Source of the DNA: Citrobacter sp. MGH106 | GTDB lineage: Bacteria > Pseudomonadota > Gammaproteobacteria > Enterobacterales > Enterobacteriaceae | Reading direction: 5' to 3' | Length of the DNA stretch: 64,000 bases | Assembly: GCF_001037495.1 (NCBI RefSeq) | Contig: NZ_KQ089822.1 | Coordinates: forward strand, 1,550,001-1,614,000 | Shown: in pieces, positions 8,767 to 16,626 of the stretch | Layout: the number at the start of each line of letters is the position of its first letter | Numbering within the stretch: the stretch's first letter is position 1 | Made by a program: the position numbers and the translations under genes | Notes under the pieces: generated by a model | What the model saw: only the letters and a program-made list of their open reading frames with translations | What the model was told of the DNA's origin: nothing | The model's database searches: none

Positions 8767-8802
8767 TATCGATATAATTTGACGATATCGAAATAATTTG
8801 AT
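8767..8802 (+). promoter_or_regulatory. Right operator pair (OR-like) between repressor and Cro-like gene
   Basis: Two direct repeats 19 bp apart: TATCGATATAATTTGAC (8767-8783) and TATCGAAATAATTTGAT (8786-8802), 15 of 17 identical. They lie between the divergent repressor and YdaS-like genes, 35 bp before the rightward start codon, and match the left pair at 8183-8220 in inverted orientation. The near-two-turn spacing fits cooperative binding of two dimers on one face of the helix. Confidence 0.7.
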
Positions 8803-8837
8803 TTACTCGTTTCACGTTCACTACTCGAGATAAATCA

Positions 8838-9065
8838 ATGAAGCTCACAACACAAAAGAAAATGTTAGCCATATGCAGTCAGGCAGAACTGGGGCGCCGT
8901 CTAAATCGGCGAGCTCAAACAGTTAATGGATGGTTCAAGAAAAAGGTACCCGGCGAGCTTGTTGTTCGCGTATCCAAAGCTCTCAATTGGCAAATTACAC
9001 CACACGAGTTGCGACCGGACCTTTATCCAAATCCCACTGATGGTTTACCTCAAAAGGAGGCTTAA
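8838..9065 (+). CDS. YdaS-like Cro protein (HTH)
   Basis: A 75-aa single HTH domain (SQAELGRRLNRRAQTVNGWFKKKVPGELVVRVSKAL) of the YdaS family. YdaS was named as an antitoxin, but work on related prophages places it as the Cro counterpart opposed to the RacR/CI-like repressor. The RAQTVNGWF recognition helix is nearly the same as AQSVNGWC in the divergent repressor, which supports shared operators. It is the first rightward gene, 2 bp before the YdaT-like gene. Confidence 0.85.
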   Translation: MKLTTQKKMLAICSQAELGRRLNRRAQTVNGWFKKKVPGELVVRVSKALNWQITPHELRPDLYPNPTDGLPQKEA

Positions 9066-9067
9066 TC

Positions 9068-9622
9068 ATGCAATCAGTAACATATCAACATCATAGCCAA
9101 CGCTTAGCTGTTCCGTTGAAAACGCAAAATCATTTTAAACCCCAGCGCCGCGACAGCATTCAGCACCGCGTCATATTGGCAGCTGTTCGTGAATGGGAAT
9201 CGACATTACCAGGACAGGCACAGGAGCGGATCGCTCAGCTGGTGGCTGAAGAGTGGGCCAAAGCAGATGGTCGCGGAATTGCTGTTAATAAACAGAATTT
9301 ATTCCGATATCTGAAAAACGAAGGAGGGTCAGAAAAGTATACGGCTTACGTTATGCAGCTGTCAGGTTCAATCATTGCTGCTATGCCAGTTCAGATTGCC
9401 AGGAAGCACGGGTTAAGTAATGCGAGCACAGAAGCGGAGCTGGTGGCCAACGCTATCAAAGAATGCAGTGAGGCACATCAGGCGAAATTAATCGGCGCTC
9501 CGTTACAGAAACTGGAGAAGGAAATTCGTGAAGCAGCAATCGCTTTGTTCAACATGTTACCAGCTGATGCGGCGGGACCACTACTGGCGAGTTTAAGCGC
9601 CGTAGCGCCGCAATTGTTTTAA
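9068..9622 (+). CDS. YdaT-family protein (CII-like regulator, formerly toxin YdaT)
   Basis: A 184-aa protein whose core (REWESTLPGQAQERIAQLVAEEWAKADGRG... NKQNLFRYLKNE) matches the YdaT family, with a ~35-residue polar N-terminal extension. YdaT from Rac was described as a growth-arresting toxin; in related lambdoid prophages it occupies the CII position and is a DNA-binding transcription factor. Coupling to the YdaS-like gene (2-bp gap) fits a Cro-CII pair. The C-terminal half is helical with no recognisable catalytic motif. Function here is by family and position. Confidence 0.75.
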   Translation: MQSVTYQHHSQRLAVPLKTQNHFKPQRRDSIQHRVILAAVREWESTLPGQAQERIAQLVAEEWAKADGRGIAVNKQNLFRYLKNEGGSEKYTAYVMQLSGSIIAAMPVQIARKHGLSNASTEAELVANAIKECSEAHQAKLIGAPLQKLEKEIREAAIALFNMLPADAAGPLLASLSAVAPQLF

Positions 9623-9676
9623 TCGAGTTTTGAGCAATAACCATTACGCGCCGGGAAACCGGACAAGGGAGTAACC

Positions 9677-10477
9677 ATGGCAGCTCTGCCTTACATGCAA
9701 CTTTACATTGCTGATTACCTGGCGGACACCATGCATCTGTCTACAGAAGAGCATGGCGCATACCTGCTACTGATGTTCAATTATTGGCAAACAGGTCGCC
9801 CAATCCCCAAAAACCGACTATCGAAAATTGCACGGCTGAGTAACGACCGTTGGGATGCCGTTGAACCTTCGTTGAAAGAGTTTTTTAACGATAACGGTAC
9901 CGAATGGGTACAGGAGCGTATAGAGCGTGATCTGGAGGCGGTTAAAAACTCAATCAGCCAAAAGTCAGCAGCTGGAAAAGCATCCGCTCAGGCGAGAAAA
10001 GCTAAAAAAGGAGCGAATAACCAACAAAATAACAACGGGTGTTCAACGGGTGTTGAGCTGCCGTTGAAACAGAACGCCAACGGAAACCCAACTAATAAAG
10101 ATCCAGATACAGATACAGATCTAAAAGAAAACCAAGAGAGAGAGTTATACGCGCCAGGTGGCTTTTTACCTCCCATAGGCAAATTTCCGATTACAGATGA
10201 CTGGACACCTGGTGATGACTTTGTACGCCAGGCTGCGCAGTGGGGAATAAATCTTGGGGATCTACCAGGGTATACCGCCGTCGAATTACAGCAGTTCCGG
10301 GACTACTGGAAATGCGAAGGGAAAGTTAAACATCACATCCAGTGGGAACAGACTTTTGCTTCCAGCCTGAAAACATCACGCGCCAAATCTTCCTCACCAT
10401 CGGCAGGTACACGTCGACAGGCTGGCTTTGGCGTTTCACAACCTGACACTCAGATCCCGCCGGGATTCAGGGGGTAA
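9677..10477 (+). CDS. DUF1376/DnaT-like replication initiation protein
   Basis: A 266-aa phage replication protein. The N-terminal DUF1376 (YdaU-type) domain is residues ~5-95 (YMQLYIADYLADTMHLSTEEHGAYLLL). A low-complexity Asn/Lys-rich linker follows (~100-145). The C-terminal ~85 residues have a DnaT/primosomal ssDNA-binding signature (DDWTPGDDFVRQAAQWGINL... FRDYWKCEG). It probably recognises the phage origin and brings in the helicase loader encoded next; the two genes overlap by one base (TAATG). GGGAG precedes ATG 9677. Confidence 0.82.
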   Translation: MAALPYMQLYIADYLADTMHLSTEEHGAYLLLMFNYWQTGRPIPKNRLSKIARLSNDRWDAVEPSLKEFFNDNGTEWVQERIERDLEAVKNSISQKSAAGKASAQARKAKKGANNQQNNNGCSTGVELPLKQNANGNPTNKDPDTDTDLKENQERELYAPGGFLPPIGKFPITDDWTPGDDFVRQAAQWGINLGDLPGYTAVELQQFRDYWKCEGKVKHHIQWEQTFASSLKTSRAKSSSPSAGTRRQAGFGVSQPDTQIPPGFRG

Positions 10478-11220
10478 TGATGAAATCGACGCATGATTTG
10501 CTTGGCCGTCTGCGTAATCTCATGCCTGCAGGTGTTCAGCCGAAATTTACCAGCAGTCAGGAGTTAATGGCCTGGCAGCAGGAAGAAGGGCGAAAGCGCG
10601 CAGCTGAGCTGGAAAAACAAAATCAGCGTAACCGTTCAGAAAGGATTTTTGGGCGCTCAGGGATCTGCGAGTTGCACAGGGGGTGCTCATTTGCAAATTA
10701 CCAGGTGAGCAACGACGGGCAGAAACACGCGCTGACGATGGCAAAGAGCTACGCCCATAACTTTGGGAATGGCTTTACCAGTTTTATATTCAGCGGCAGT
10801 TGCGGAACAGGGAAAAATCATCTTGCCGCGGCAATCGGGAACTACCTGCTTCAGCACGATTATTCCGTTCTGGTCGTGACAATACCTGATTTGATGCTTC
10901 GCACCCGCAAGTGCTATGACGAGGGCCAGTCTGAGTCCGATTTGCTGGATGATTTGTGCAAGGTTGATTTGCTTGTTCTTGATGAGGTTGGTGTTCAACG
11001 TGATACGCGCAATGAGTGGGTATTACTTAATCAGATAATCGATCGCCGTATGGCGTCAATGAAACCAGTGGGGGTACTTACAAACCTGAATTATGACGAA
11101 TTATCAAAAGTTCTGGGTGAGCGGGTCATGGACCGCTTAACCATGGATGACGGTATCTGGGTAAATTTCGCCTGGGGAAGTTATCGAAAAAATGTGACCC
11201 ACTTACGGGTCGTGAAGTAA
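10477..11220 (+). CDS. DnaC-like AAA+ helicase loader
   Basis: A 247-aa ATPase related to DnaC/IstB. The Walker A motif GSCGTGKNH is at residues ~107-115 and Walker B LLVLDEVG at ~164-171. A Cys-rich N-terminal segment (CELHRGCSF) resembles that of host DnaC. Lys-Asn replaces the usual Lys-Thr/Ser in Walker A, a small deviation also seen in some prophage DnaC proteins. It would load host DnaB at the phage origin with the DnaT-like partner upstream. Confidence 0.87.
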   Translation: MMKSTHDLLGRLRNLMPAGVQPKFTSSQELMAWQQEEGRKRAAELEKQNQRNRSERIFGRSGICELHRGCSFANYQVSNDGQKHALTMAKSYAHNFGNGFTSFIFSGSCGTGKNHLAAAIGNYLLQHDYSVLVVTIPDLMLRTRKCYDEGQSESDLLDDLCKVDLLVLDEVGVQRDTRNEWVLLNQIIDRRMASMKPVGVLTNLNYDELSKVLGERVMDRLTMDDGIWVNFAWGSYRKNVTHLRVVK

Positions 11221-11239
11221 CCAAAACGAGTATTGACCA

Positions 11240-11656
11240 ATGACCATAGAAATCTCTCAGAAAGATCGGGTAGCGATAGTGGTACGCCATACCCCGAACT
11301 GCGTATTACGTGATGTGTGTGAAGCGCTGGATATTCCATCCGGTACCGCTGGTAAGTTTCTGCGCGCGCTGACTGTCAGCGGCACAGTCCTGCGCACTCA
11401 CAACGGAACTCAGTATGTTTATAACATCTCTCCGGATGCAGAATTACCTGACGTAAAGCTGCCCTTCATGGAAGAGAAAAGCGATCCGGCTGAAACGCAA
11501 TTAGCGGAGAAAATGGCGAAAGACCTTAAGTCACGGGGACTCTGGCGGCGCGCGGCAAAGGTATATACCGACATGTTAGACATTGCCCGTAGTTCAGCTG
11601 AAGTGTCACGTATAGCGCAGCAACGTAATGAATGTCTACGTATGGCCCGGAGATGA
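11240..11656 (+). CDS. PerC-family transcriptional regulator-like protein
   Basis: A 138-aa protein with an N-terminal winged-helix-like part (RDVCEALDIPSGTAGKFLRALTVSG) and a C-terminal PerC signature (KDLKSRGLWRRAAKVYTDML). PerC-like proteins of E. coli prophages (Pch) activate virulence operons in pathogenic strains; many others have no known target. It follows the helicase loader, and its stop overlaps the next start (ATGA at 11653-11656). Confidence 0.75.
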   Translation: MTIEISQKDRVAIVVRHTPNCVLRDVCEALDIPSGTAGKFLRALTVSGTVLRTHNGTQYVYNISPDAELPDVKLPFMEEKSDPAETQLAEKMAKDLKSRGLWRRAAKVYTDMLDIARSSAEVSRIAQQRNECLRMARR

Positions 11657-12000
11657 TCAGCATGCCAAGACCAAATACACCAGAAGAGCAGGCGGCACTT
11701 ATTCGGGTGATCATTGAAGAGGTGAAAATCCGTGGACGCTTAACCGTTAGCGAGGCATCACAGATGTTGTCGCTGCATCGTCAGACTGCTGAGAAGTATT
11801 TCCGCGTCGCAGCCGAACGCGGCGAACTCATTCGTTACGGTCGTCTTGGTTTGTTCAGGGATCGGAAGGCTGTGATTGATTTCGATCTCCAGCGTTTTTC
11901 ATACGGATCGAGTAAACCTGTTATTGAGTTACCTGCAGATTTTCGGGGAAGTGCAGTTATGCGCCGGGTTATAGATATCGTGGGGAGGATGCCAGCATGA
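11653..12000 (+). CDS. Small winged-HTH prophage protein (DUF977-like)
   Basis: A 115-aa protein from ATG 11653, which overlaps the upstream stop; ATG 11662 is an alternative. The helices GRLTVSEASQMLSLHRQTAEKYFRVAAERGEL form a clear helix-turn-helix, then a short wing (RYGRLGLFRD). I believe it belongs with the DUF977 proteins of this replication region, but that assignment is from memory. Probably a regulator. The coupled downstream gene is cut to 15 codons. Confidence 0.65.
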   Translation: MISMPRPNTPEEQAALIRVIIEEVKIRGRLTVSEASQMLSLHRQTAEKYFRVAAERGELIRYGRLGLFRDRKAVIDFDLQRFSYGSSKPVIELPADFRGSAVMRRVIDIVGRMPA

Positions 12001-12044
12001 CAACCGAAAAACGGCGGAACATGGCTTTCACTACTCGACGTTGA
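11997..12044 (+). pseudogene. 15-codon stump of a coupled downstream gene
   Basis: ATG 11997 overlaps the previous stop (ATGA) and starts MTTEKRRNMAFTTRR, then stops. The coupling suggests a longer gene once continued here. The following 200 bp up to the YbgA-like gene show no reading frame, consistent with a replacement when that cargo gene arrived. It could instead be a genuine micro-ORF. Confidence 0.35.
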
Positions 12045-12256
12045 GCATGTCCTGCTAGTGGTAGGCGTAAGATTTAAGGATGAGTGAAGGAACCTCAACT
12101 TTACGGCTCTATCTGATTCCTTTTCATTACGCTGGCGATGTCCTCATGGTTATGCTTATCTGTAATAAGAATGATATAAATAGATTAGGTATTATCATTT
12201 GAACAGTCACGATTTTCCTTTCGCGAAGTGGGCATTGAATTAACGAGGGTATCGAT

Positions 12257-13216
12257 ATGAACACTCAACCAGCTATCGGGATTAGCGGATGCTTGACCGG
12301 AACAGCTGTGCGGTTCGACGGCGGCCATAAACGAATGGGGTTTGCGATGGATGAACTGGCTCAGTGGGTAACTTTCAAGCCTGTCTGTCCGGAGATGTCC
12401 ATTGGTTTATCTGTTCCCCGCCCAGCATTGCGCCTGGTTCAAACCAATGAAGGTTATATTCGCATGCGTTTTAGTCACGAGCCTGGTGAGGATATAACTG
12501 ACAAAATGACTGAATTCACAACTCCATATATCCGAGGGCTTAGCACCTTGTCTGGCTTTATTGTCTGTGCCAAATCACCGAGTTGCGGTATGGAGAGAGT
12601 GAGGTTGTATGACGAAATGGGAAATCGTGGGCGGAAAGAAGGCACGGGCCTTTTTACTGGTGCGTTAATGGAAGCATATCCGTGGTTGCCGGTTGAGGAA
12701 GATGGACGTTTGCACGATCCGGTACTGAGGGAGAATTTTGTCGAGCGCATCTTTGCTCTCAATGAACTTAACATCTTAAGGGCTAATGGCCTTACGCGTC
12801 ATGGGATACTTAGTTTCCATAGTCGCTATAAGCTCCAGCTTTTGGCTCATAACCAAGCAGGCTATCGTGAAATTGGGCCTTTTGTTGCTTCGATGCATGA
12901 GTGGAATGATTTGGAAGCATTTTTTGTTCTTTACCGAGAAAAGTTAATGGCAATCCTCAAGAAGCCGTCCTCACGGAAAAACCATACCAACGTGTTGATG
13001 CACATCCAGGGATACTTCCGTAACCAGTTGAATACACGTCAGCGCGGAGAACTGCGTGACGTTATTCTCAACTATAGCAGTGGACTCTTGCCGATACTCG
13101 CTCCACTTACTTTGCTAAAGCACTATCTGGCTGAATATCCAGATCGCTATTTGCTTACTCAGAACTATTTTGACCCCTACCCGAATGATTTAGCCCTACG
13201 CCTGATGGTTAATTAG
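12257..13216 (+). CDS. YbgA-like long thiouracil desulfurase family protein (DUF523 + DUF1722)
   Basis: A 319-aa, two-domain protein closely resembling chromosomal YbgA. The DUF523 (TudS) domain covers residues ~5-150; Cys12, Cys44 and Cys104, plus Cys110 in CAKSPSCGMERV, are placed to hold the [4Fe-4S] cluster that in TudS removes sulfur from thiouracil. The C-terminal DUF1722 region (~185-315) begins FHSRYKLQLLAHNQAGYR. It has its own spacing on both sides and a terminator behind it, and sits between replication and SOS genes, so it looks like a moron. Activity is inferred from the family only. Confidence 0.82.
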   Translation: MNTQPAIGISGCLTGTAVRFDGGHKRMGFAMDELAQWVTFKPVCPEMSIGLSVPRPALRLVQTNEGYIRMRFSHEPGEDITDKMTEFTTPYIRGLSTLSGFIVCAKSPSCGMERVRLYDEMGNRGRKEGTGLFTGALMEAYPWLPVEEDGRLHDPVLRENFVERIFALNELNILRANGLTRHGILSFHSRYKLQLLAHNQAGYREIGPFVASMHEWNDLEAFFVLYREKLMAILKKPSSRKNHTNVLMHIQGYFRNQLNTRQRGELRDVILNYSSGLLPILAPLTLLKHYLAEYPDRYLLTQNYFDPYPNDLALRLMVN

Positions 13217-13258
13217 TTTTTGAATACAGCCTTTAAACTATTTAATCTCTGGATCTTT

Positions 13259-13281
13259 AACCCGCTCCGGCGGGTTTTTTC
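13259..13281 (+). terminator. Terminator after the YbgA-like gene
   Basis: AACCCGC/GCGGGTT-type hairpin with a CTCC loop running into six T residues, 45 bp after the stop codon. It separates the YbgA-like cargo from the SOS-controlled dinI-like gene. Confidence 0.8.
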
Positions 13282-13408
13282 TTATCTATACAGTGTTGCC
13301 ACTCAGATTTAGTGAATCCCTAATGCTAGGAAAAGCTCAGTGTATACAACGGCATGGCTTTGGCAAAAAGTGCTATTAACCACTTGAATATGAGATTCAA
13401 TAGGTATA

Positions 13409-13424
13409 CTGTATTAATGTACAG
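13409..13424 (+). promoter_or_regulatory. LexA box
   Basis: CTGTATTAATGTACAG fits CTGT-N8-ACAG exactly and is flanked by TA on both sides (TACTGT...ACAGTA). It lies 22 bp before the start codon of the dinI-like gene, overlapping where its promoter should be, so that gene should be induced by DNA damage. Confidence 0.88.
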
Positions 13425-13445
13425 TATTTTGATGTAGAGGGAATT

Positions 13446-13679
13446 ATGAAGGTAGAACTTACGATCAACAAATCAAAAGACCTGCCGCGCGGAGCCATAC
13501 CCGCACTTGAGAAAGAGCTGCTTAAGCGACTTCAGAATCAATATGGAAATTGTTCTCTAGTTATCCGCACGGCTGGCGGTGATAGCTTGACAGTTTTTGG
13601 TGGCGATAAGGGCGATAAAACGAAGGTGGAGGAAATCCTCCAGGAGACCTGGGAAAGCGCTGACGACTGGTTTTATTAG
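13446..13679 (+). CDS. DinI-family SOS protein
   Basis: A 77-aa DinI-like protein (MKVELTINKSKDLPRGAIPALEKELLKRL) ending in an acidic helix (EEILQETWESADDWFY). DinI binds RecA filaments and modulates co-protease activity. In lambdoid phages such proteins (Tum, DinI-like) tie induction to damage, sometimes by antagonising a non-cleavable repressor. The visible LexA box and the lack of a cleavage domain in this prophage's repressor make that role attractive, but it is an inference. Confidence 0.88.
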   Translation: MKVELTINKSKDLPRGAIPALEKELLKRLQNQYGNCSLVIRTAGGDSLTVFGGDKGDKTKVEEILQETWESADDWFY

Positions 13680-13722
13680 TTTTTTGGGTATTACTTTATC
13701 CCGATTGCATGGGGGAGTTTAA

Positions 13723-13968
13723 GTGAAAGAAAAAGTAGAATTGCCCAAAAAAGGCTACGCAGTCATCAGATGTCACGATGGAGTCATCGTTGCCAGGCTG
13801 CAATCATTTCCTGAGTGTGAGCGCGCCCTGATGTATCGTCGCGGTAGCATGGTGTCTTTCATGCCTCTTCAGGATAATGAAATTATTGGTACACCTACGT
13901 TGTTTACTCAGATGCTGGAAAGGGCTGGTTATCGCGTTACTCAGAATTCTGTTACACTCCCGTCATAG
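13723..13968 (+). CDS. Small prophage protein of unknown function
   Basis: An 81-aa protein from GTG 13723, preceded by GGGGGAG. It is strand-rich and compact: KGYAVIRCHDGVIVARLQSF, then CERALMYRRGSMVSFMPLQ and a C-terminal helix (PTLFTQMLERAGY). It resembles small conserved proteins beside dinI in Salmonella prophages, but I know no function. No membrane segment or catalytic motif is seen. Confidence 0.6.
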   Translation: MKEKVELPKKGYAVIRCHDGVIVARLQSFPECERALMYRRGSMVSFMPLQDNEIIGTPTLFTQMLERAGYRVTQNSVTLPS

Positions 13969-14096
13969 GCCTGAACAACCTATACCTGCTGCGCCACAGG
14001 AGAAAAGCCCATGGCGCAAGATCAATTCAAGCAATCCCACATACTGACGTTAACTAACGCCAGCGATTTTCTTTTTACCGCATCCAGAGGTGCGTT

Positions 14097-14297
14097 ATGA
14101 AGAAAAGCTGGTTTCAACATACCCAACTCACCACTGAGCAGGCTGACGAACTGGAAGCCCGCTATCACGCAAAGCAGATTAAGACCGAGCGTAGTCTGGA
14201 TAATGACTTCGTTCACTGGACGATCAGCGCGTTCTTGCCAGAAGTATCTAAGCCTCCGCGTCAGGACAGAACCTGGCAACAACGGATCTGGAGGTGA
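14097..14297 (+). CDS. Small nin-region protein
   Basis: A 66-aa basic, Trp-rich protein (KKSWFQHTQLTTEQADELEARYHAK... QDRTWQQRIWR) directly upstream of rusA. Its stop overlaps the rusA GTG (GTGA), so the two are co-translated. This slot usually holds small recombination or unknown proteins. GAGGTGCGTT gives only a weak ribosome site before the ATG. Confidence 0.6.
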   Translation: MKKSWFQHTQLTTEQADELEARYHAKQIKTERSLDNDFVHWTISAFLPEVSKPPRQDRTWQQRIWR

Positions 14298-14659
14298 ATG
14301 TGAAAGTCTACGATATCACCCCAATGGGCAAGCCCAGGATGACTCGCGCTGATAAATGGAAAAAGCGCCCCGAGGTTCTGCGTTACCGGGCTTTCTGTGA
14401 TGAAGTTCATCTGCAGGGTGTTGAGCTGCCGGAAAGCGGTTCGCATGTCACCTTCATTCTTCCTATGCCAGCGAGTTGGAGCAATAAGAAACGGACTGAG
14501 TTCAACGGTAAACCACACCAGACAAAACCTGATTTTGACAACATGATGAAAGCTCTGATGGATGCCATTTACGAAGATGACGCTCACATCTGGGATTCAC
14601 GCGTCACAAAATTATGGGGAGAGAAGGGACAAATAATTATCGGAGAGATTGCAGAATGA
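14294..14659 (+). CDS. rusA: RusA, Holliday-junction resolvase
   Basis: A 121-aa endonuclease of the lambdoid RusA family, which resolves Holliday junctions and branched phage DNA. The catalytic Asp cluster is visible in KPDFDNMMKALMDAIYEDD, and a basic N-terminal segment (MGKPRMTRADKWKKRP) contacts DNA. Start is GTG 14294, or GTG 14300 two codons later. The stop overlaps the next gene's ATG (ATGA at 14656-14659). Confidence 0.92.
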   Translation: MNVKVYDITPMGKPRMTRADKWKKRPEVLRYRAFCDEVHLQGVELPESGSHVTFILPMPASWSNKKRTEFNGKPHQTKPDFDNMMKALMDAIYEDDAHIWDSRVTKLWGEKGQIIIGEIAE

Positions 14660-15696
14660 GGGCGCTGCTGAAGCCGGTGGTTGCGCGTGAGCTTGGAATT
14701 GTGCTGCTCAAGCCGGGCAGTAAGCTGATGTCATTATTCAGTTGTGAACGTGTGCTGGTGGAAAGCCAGCCGGCAGGTATGGAACGGTTGCCTGCTGGCC
14801 GTGTTCCTGACGTTCGCCAGCCGCTTGCGTGTGACGAGTCGCTGCGACCGTTCTTCCTGGATGAAAAAGTTATTAAGGTTGCTGGTGGTTTGAGTGGCCT
14901 TGATTACTGGCTTCTGCGTTATGGCGGTAGCTGCTGCCAGTGGCCACACAGCGATTACCATTATCACGAGTTAACCACTCTGCGTCATGAACCCGGATCG
15001 GTTCTTCTGTGTGGACATTGTGATAACCATTTGCGTGACCATTACAGCGAACAACTTGCAGAGCTGGCGAGATGTAATGTTATTAGCTGGATTATCAACA
15101 GCATCATGGTGGCACTGAATCAGGATCCTTCCAGAGAACTGTCGCTGGCGGAGCTATGCTGGTGGGCGGTGCGTATGGGGGTTACCGACGCAATTCCCGA
15201 ATCAGTAGCCAGTCGGGCGCTTCGTATTCCTTCGGAAGATCATCAGTCAGTCATGCATGAATGCGACGTCGAGCCGGGTGTAACCGCCACCAGCATCATT
15301 ACAGCCAAAGCCAGCACAGTAACCGTGAACATGCCACCAGCGCAGGTGCCTGAGGTTAAGCCTGTAGTTGGTGTTCTGGTCGACCCTGAGTCCCCGCAAA
15401 CCTATATGAAACGTCCAAAGCGTATCCGTTGGACGGCCCCCCGATATCTGGAATGGATTAAAACACAGCCCTGCGAATGCTGCGGCAAACCATCCGATGA
15501 CCCACACCATTTAATTGGCTGGGGGCAGGGAGGTATGGCAACGAAGGCGCATGATATTTTCGCGATCCCTTTGTGTCGTCAGTGCCATACAGAACTACAT
15601 AACGACCCGGTGAAGTTTGAGCGAAAGCATGTACCTCAGCCGGTAATGATTATCAGAGTGCTGGACCGGGCTTACGGGCTCGGTGTTCTGGCGTAA
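14656..15696 (+). CDS. DUF968 protein with C-terminal HNH-like zinc module
   Basis: A 346-aa protein from ATG 14656, coupled to rusA. The N-terminal ~220 residues are the DUF968 part, with Cys/His-rich SCCQWPHSDYHYHE and CGHCDNH. A Val/Pro-rich linker leads to a C-terminal HNH-type fold: paired Cys in CECCGKPSDDPHHLIGWG and the second pair in CRQCHTELHNDP. The likely role is a structure-specific or late DNA nuclease in the nin region; the biochemical activity is not established. Confidence 0.85.
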   Translation: MRALLKPVVARELGIVLLKPGSKLMSLFSCERVLVESQPAGMERLPAGRVPDVRQPLACDESLRPFFLDEKVIKVAGGLSGLDYWLLRYGGSCCQWPHSDYHYHELTTLRHEPGSVLLCGHCDNHLRDHYSEQLAELARCNVISWIINSIMVALNQDPSRELSLAELCWWAVRMGVTDAIPESVASRALRIPSEDHQSVMHECDVEPGVTATSIITAKASTVTVNMPPAQVPEVKPVVGVLVDPESPQTYMKRPKRIRWTAPRYLEWIKTQPCECCGKPSDDPHHLIGWGQGGMATKAHDIFAIPLCRQCHTELHNDPVKFERKHVPQPVMIIRVLDRAYGLGVLA

Positions 15697-15709
15697 GGAG
15701 AAAAACAGG

Positions 15710-16315
15710 ATGACACCACGTCAACGCCGCAATCATTTTGAAGCACTTGGTAAAGCAGCATCTGCGCCGCGTAAAAGTTGGCTCGGTAAATGTATCCTCC
15801 TGACGGGGATCCAGTCCGGATGGATTAAATCCCTGCTCACTACCTGGGGGGAAGGTGTGGGAGGAAAAACTGCTCCTCGTTTGCCGCGAGGACATGCGTG
15901 TTGGAATGTGCTTAAGGGACGGAACTGGTCAGATAAGGCACTCGAGCGATTCACCGTTGCGTTAAATCAGGCGAGAGAAGAGGGATTCCGTGGACAGCAG
16001 GCAATGAACAGGGCACACAGCATTCTCTGGCCCCAGTCACCCGCCAGTGTAATTGACGAGGCCCTGCATAGTGACGATGTCGATTTTGTTGAGCAATGCG
16101 TACTGCAGGCGCTGGATATAAACGATCCGGTTTATGTTGTTGGTCTTCAGTATTACACCACCCGAAAAAAAGTCTCAGACATAACCCGGGAACTGCAGGC
16201 GATTGCGCCATGGCTGACACAAGAAAAGGCCAGAGAGCGAGTGAAGTGGTGTTTACAGATTTTCAGAGCAAAGGTGTTCTTGTCAGCGAAAGCACTTTTG
16301 GAAAGCAAGGAATAA
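15710..16315 (+). CDS. Q-like late antitermination protein (DUF1133-type)
   Basis: A 201-aa protein from ATG 15710, behind AAGGAG. The frame extends upstream without a start signal. It has a basic N-terminus (TPRQRRNHFEALGKAAS), a Trp/Gly segment (IQSGWIKSLLTTWGEG) and a C-terminal helical region with an HTH-like stretch (KKVSDITRELQAIAPWLTQEKARERV). Position at the end of the nin region, just before the lysis and late genes, is that of Q. The family assignment is moderately sure; antitermination activity is inferred. Confidence 0.72.
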   Translation: MTPRQRRNHFEALGKAASAPRKSWLGKCILLTGIQSGWIKSLLTTWGEGVGGKTAPRLPRGHACWNVLKGRNWSDKALERFTVALNQAREEGFRGQQAMNRAHSILWPQSPASVIDEALHSDDVDFVEQCVLQALDINDPVYVVGLQYYTTRKKVSDITRELQAIAPWLTQEKARERVKWCLQIFRAKVFLSAKALLESKE

Positions 16316-16447
16316 TATTTTTGCTTTTTTGTGCTGTTTTTTGTGTCTGGTATTGAAAACTACCCAGAAAGTTAGATAATCCATTCATGCTTGGCAGAGC
16401 TGCGCCACGATGGCAGCGACGAAAAGCGAACAATTTGAATATAACGA

Positions 16448-16473
16448 GAACCCCGCCAGCGCGGGGTTTTTGC
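16448..16473 (+). terminator. Terminator downstream of the Q-like gene
   Basis: ACCCCGC / GCGGGGT hairpin followed by TTTTTG. Its place between the antiterminator gene and the late genes matches the tR' terminator that Q lets polymerase read through. The leftward flxA-like gene ends just beyond it. Confidence 0.8.
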
Positions 16474-16626
16474 TTTCCGGCGATACGACAGGGGTATTCG
16501 CGAGGTGTATTACACCAGTACCCCTGTCATATCGCCGTGCTGAATCGTTAACTTGAAAACAAGTTCTCACAACGCTCCAGTGCTTTTTCGTTTTTAACTC
16601 AAAGGAAAAATGGTTGGGGGTAGCTG

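Noticed and set aside
8838..9622. YdaS/YdaT as a toxin-antitoxin pair
   Set aside because: Position and the shared recognition helix with the repressor fit Cro/CII roles better; toxicity reported for YdaT can follow from overexpressed phage regulator.
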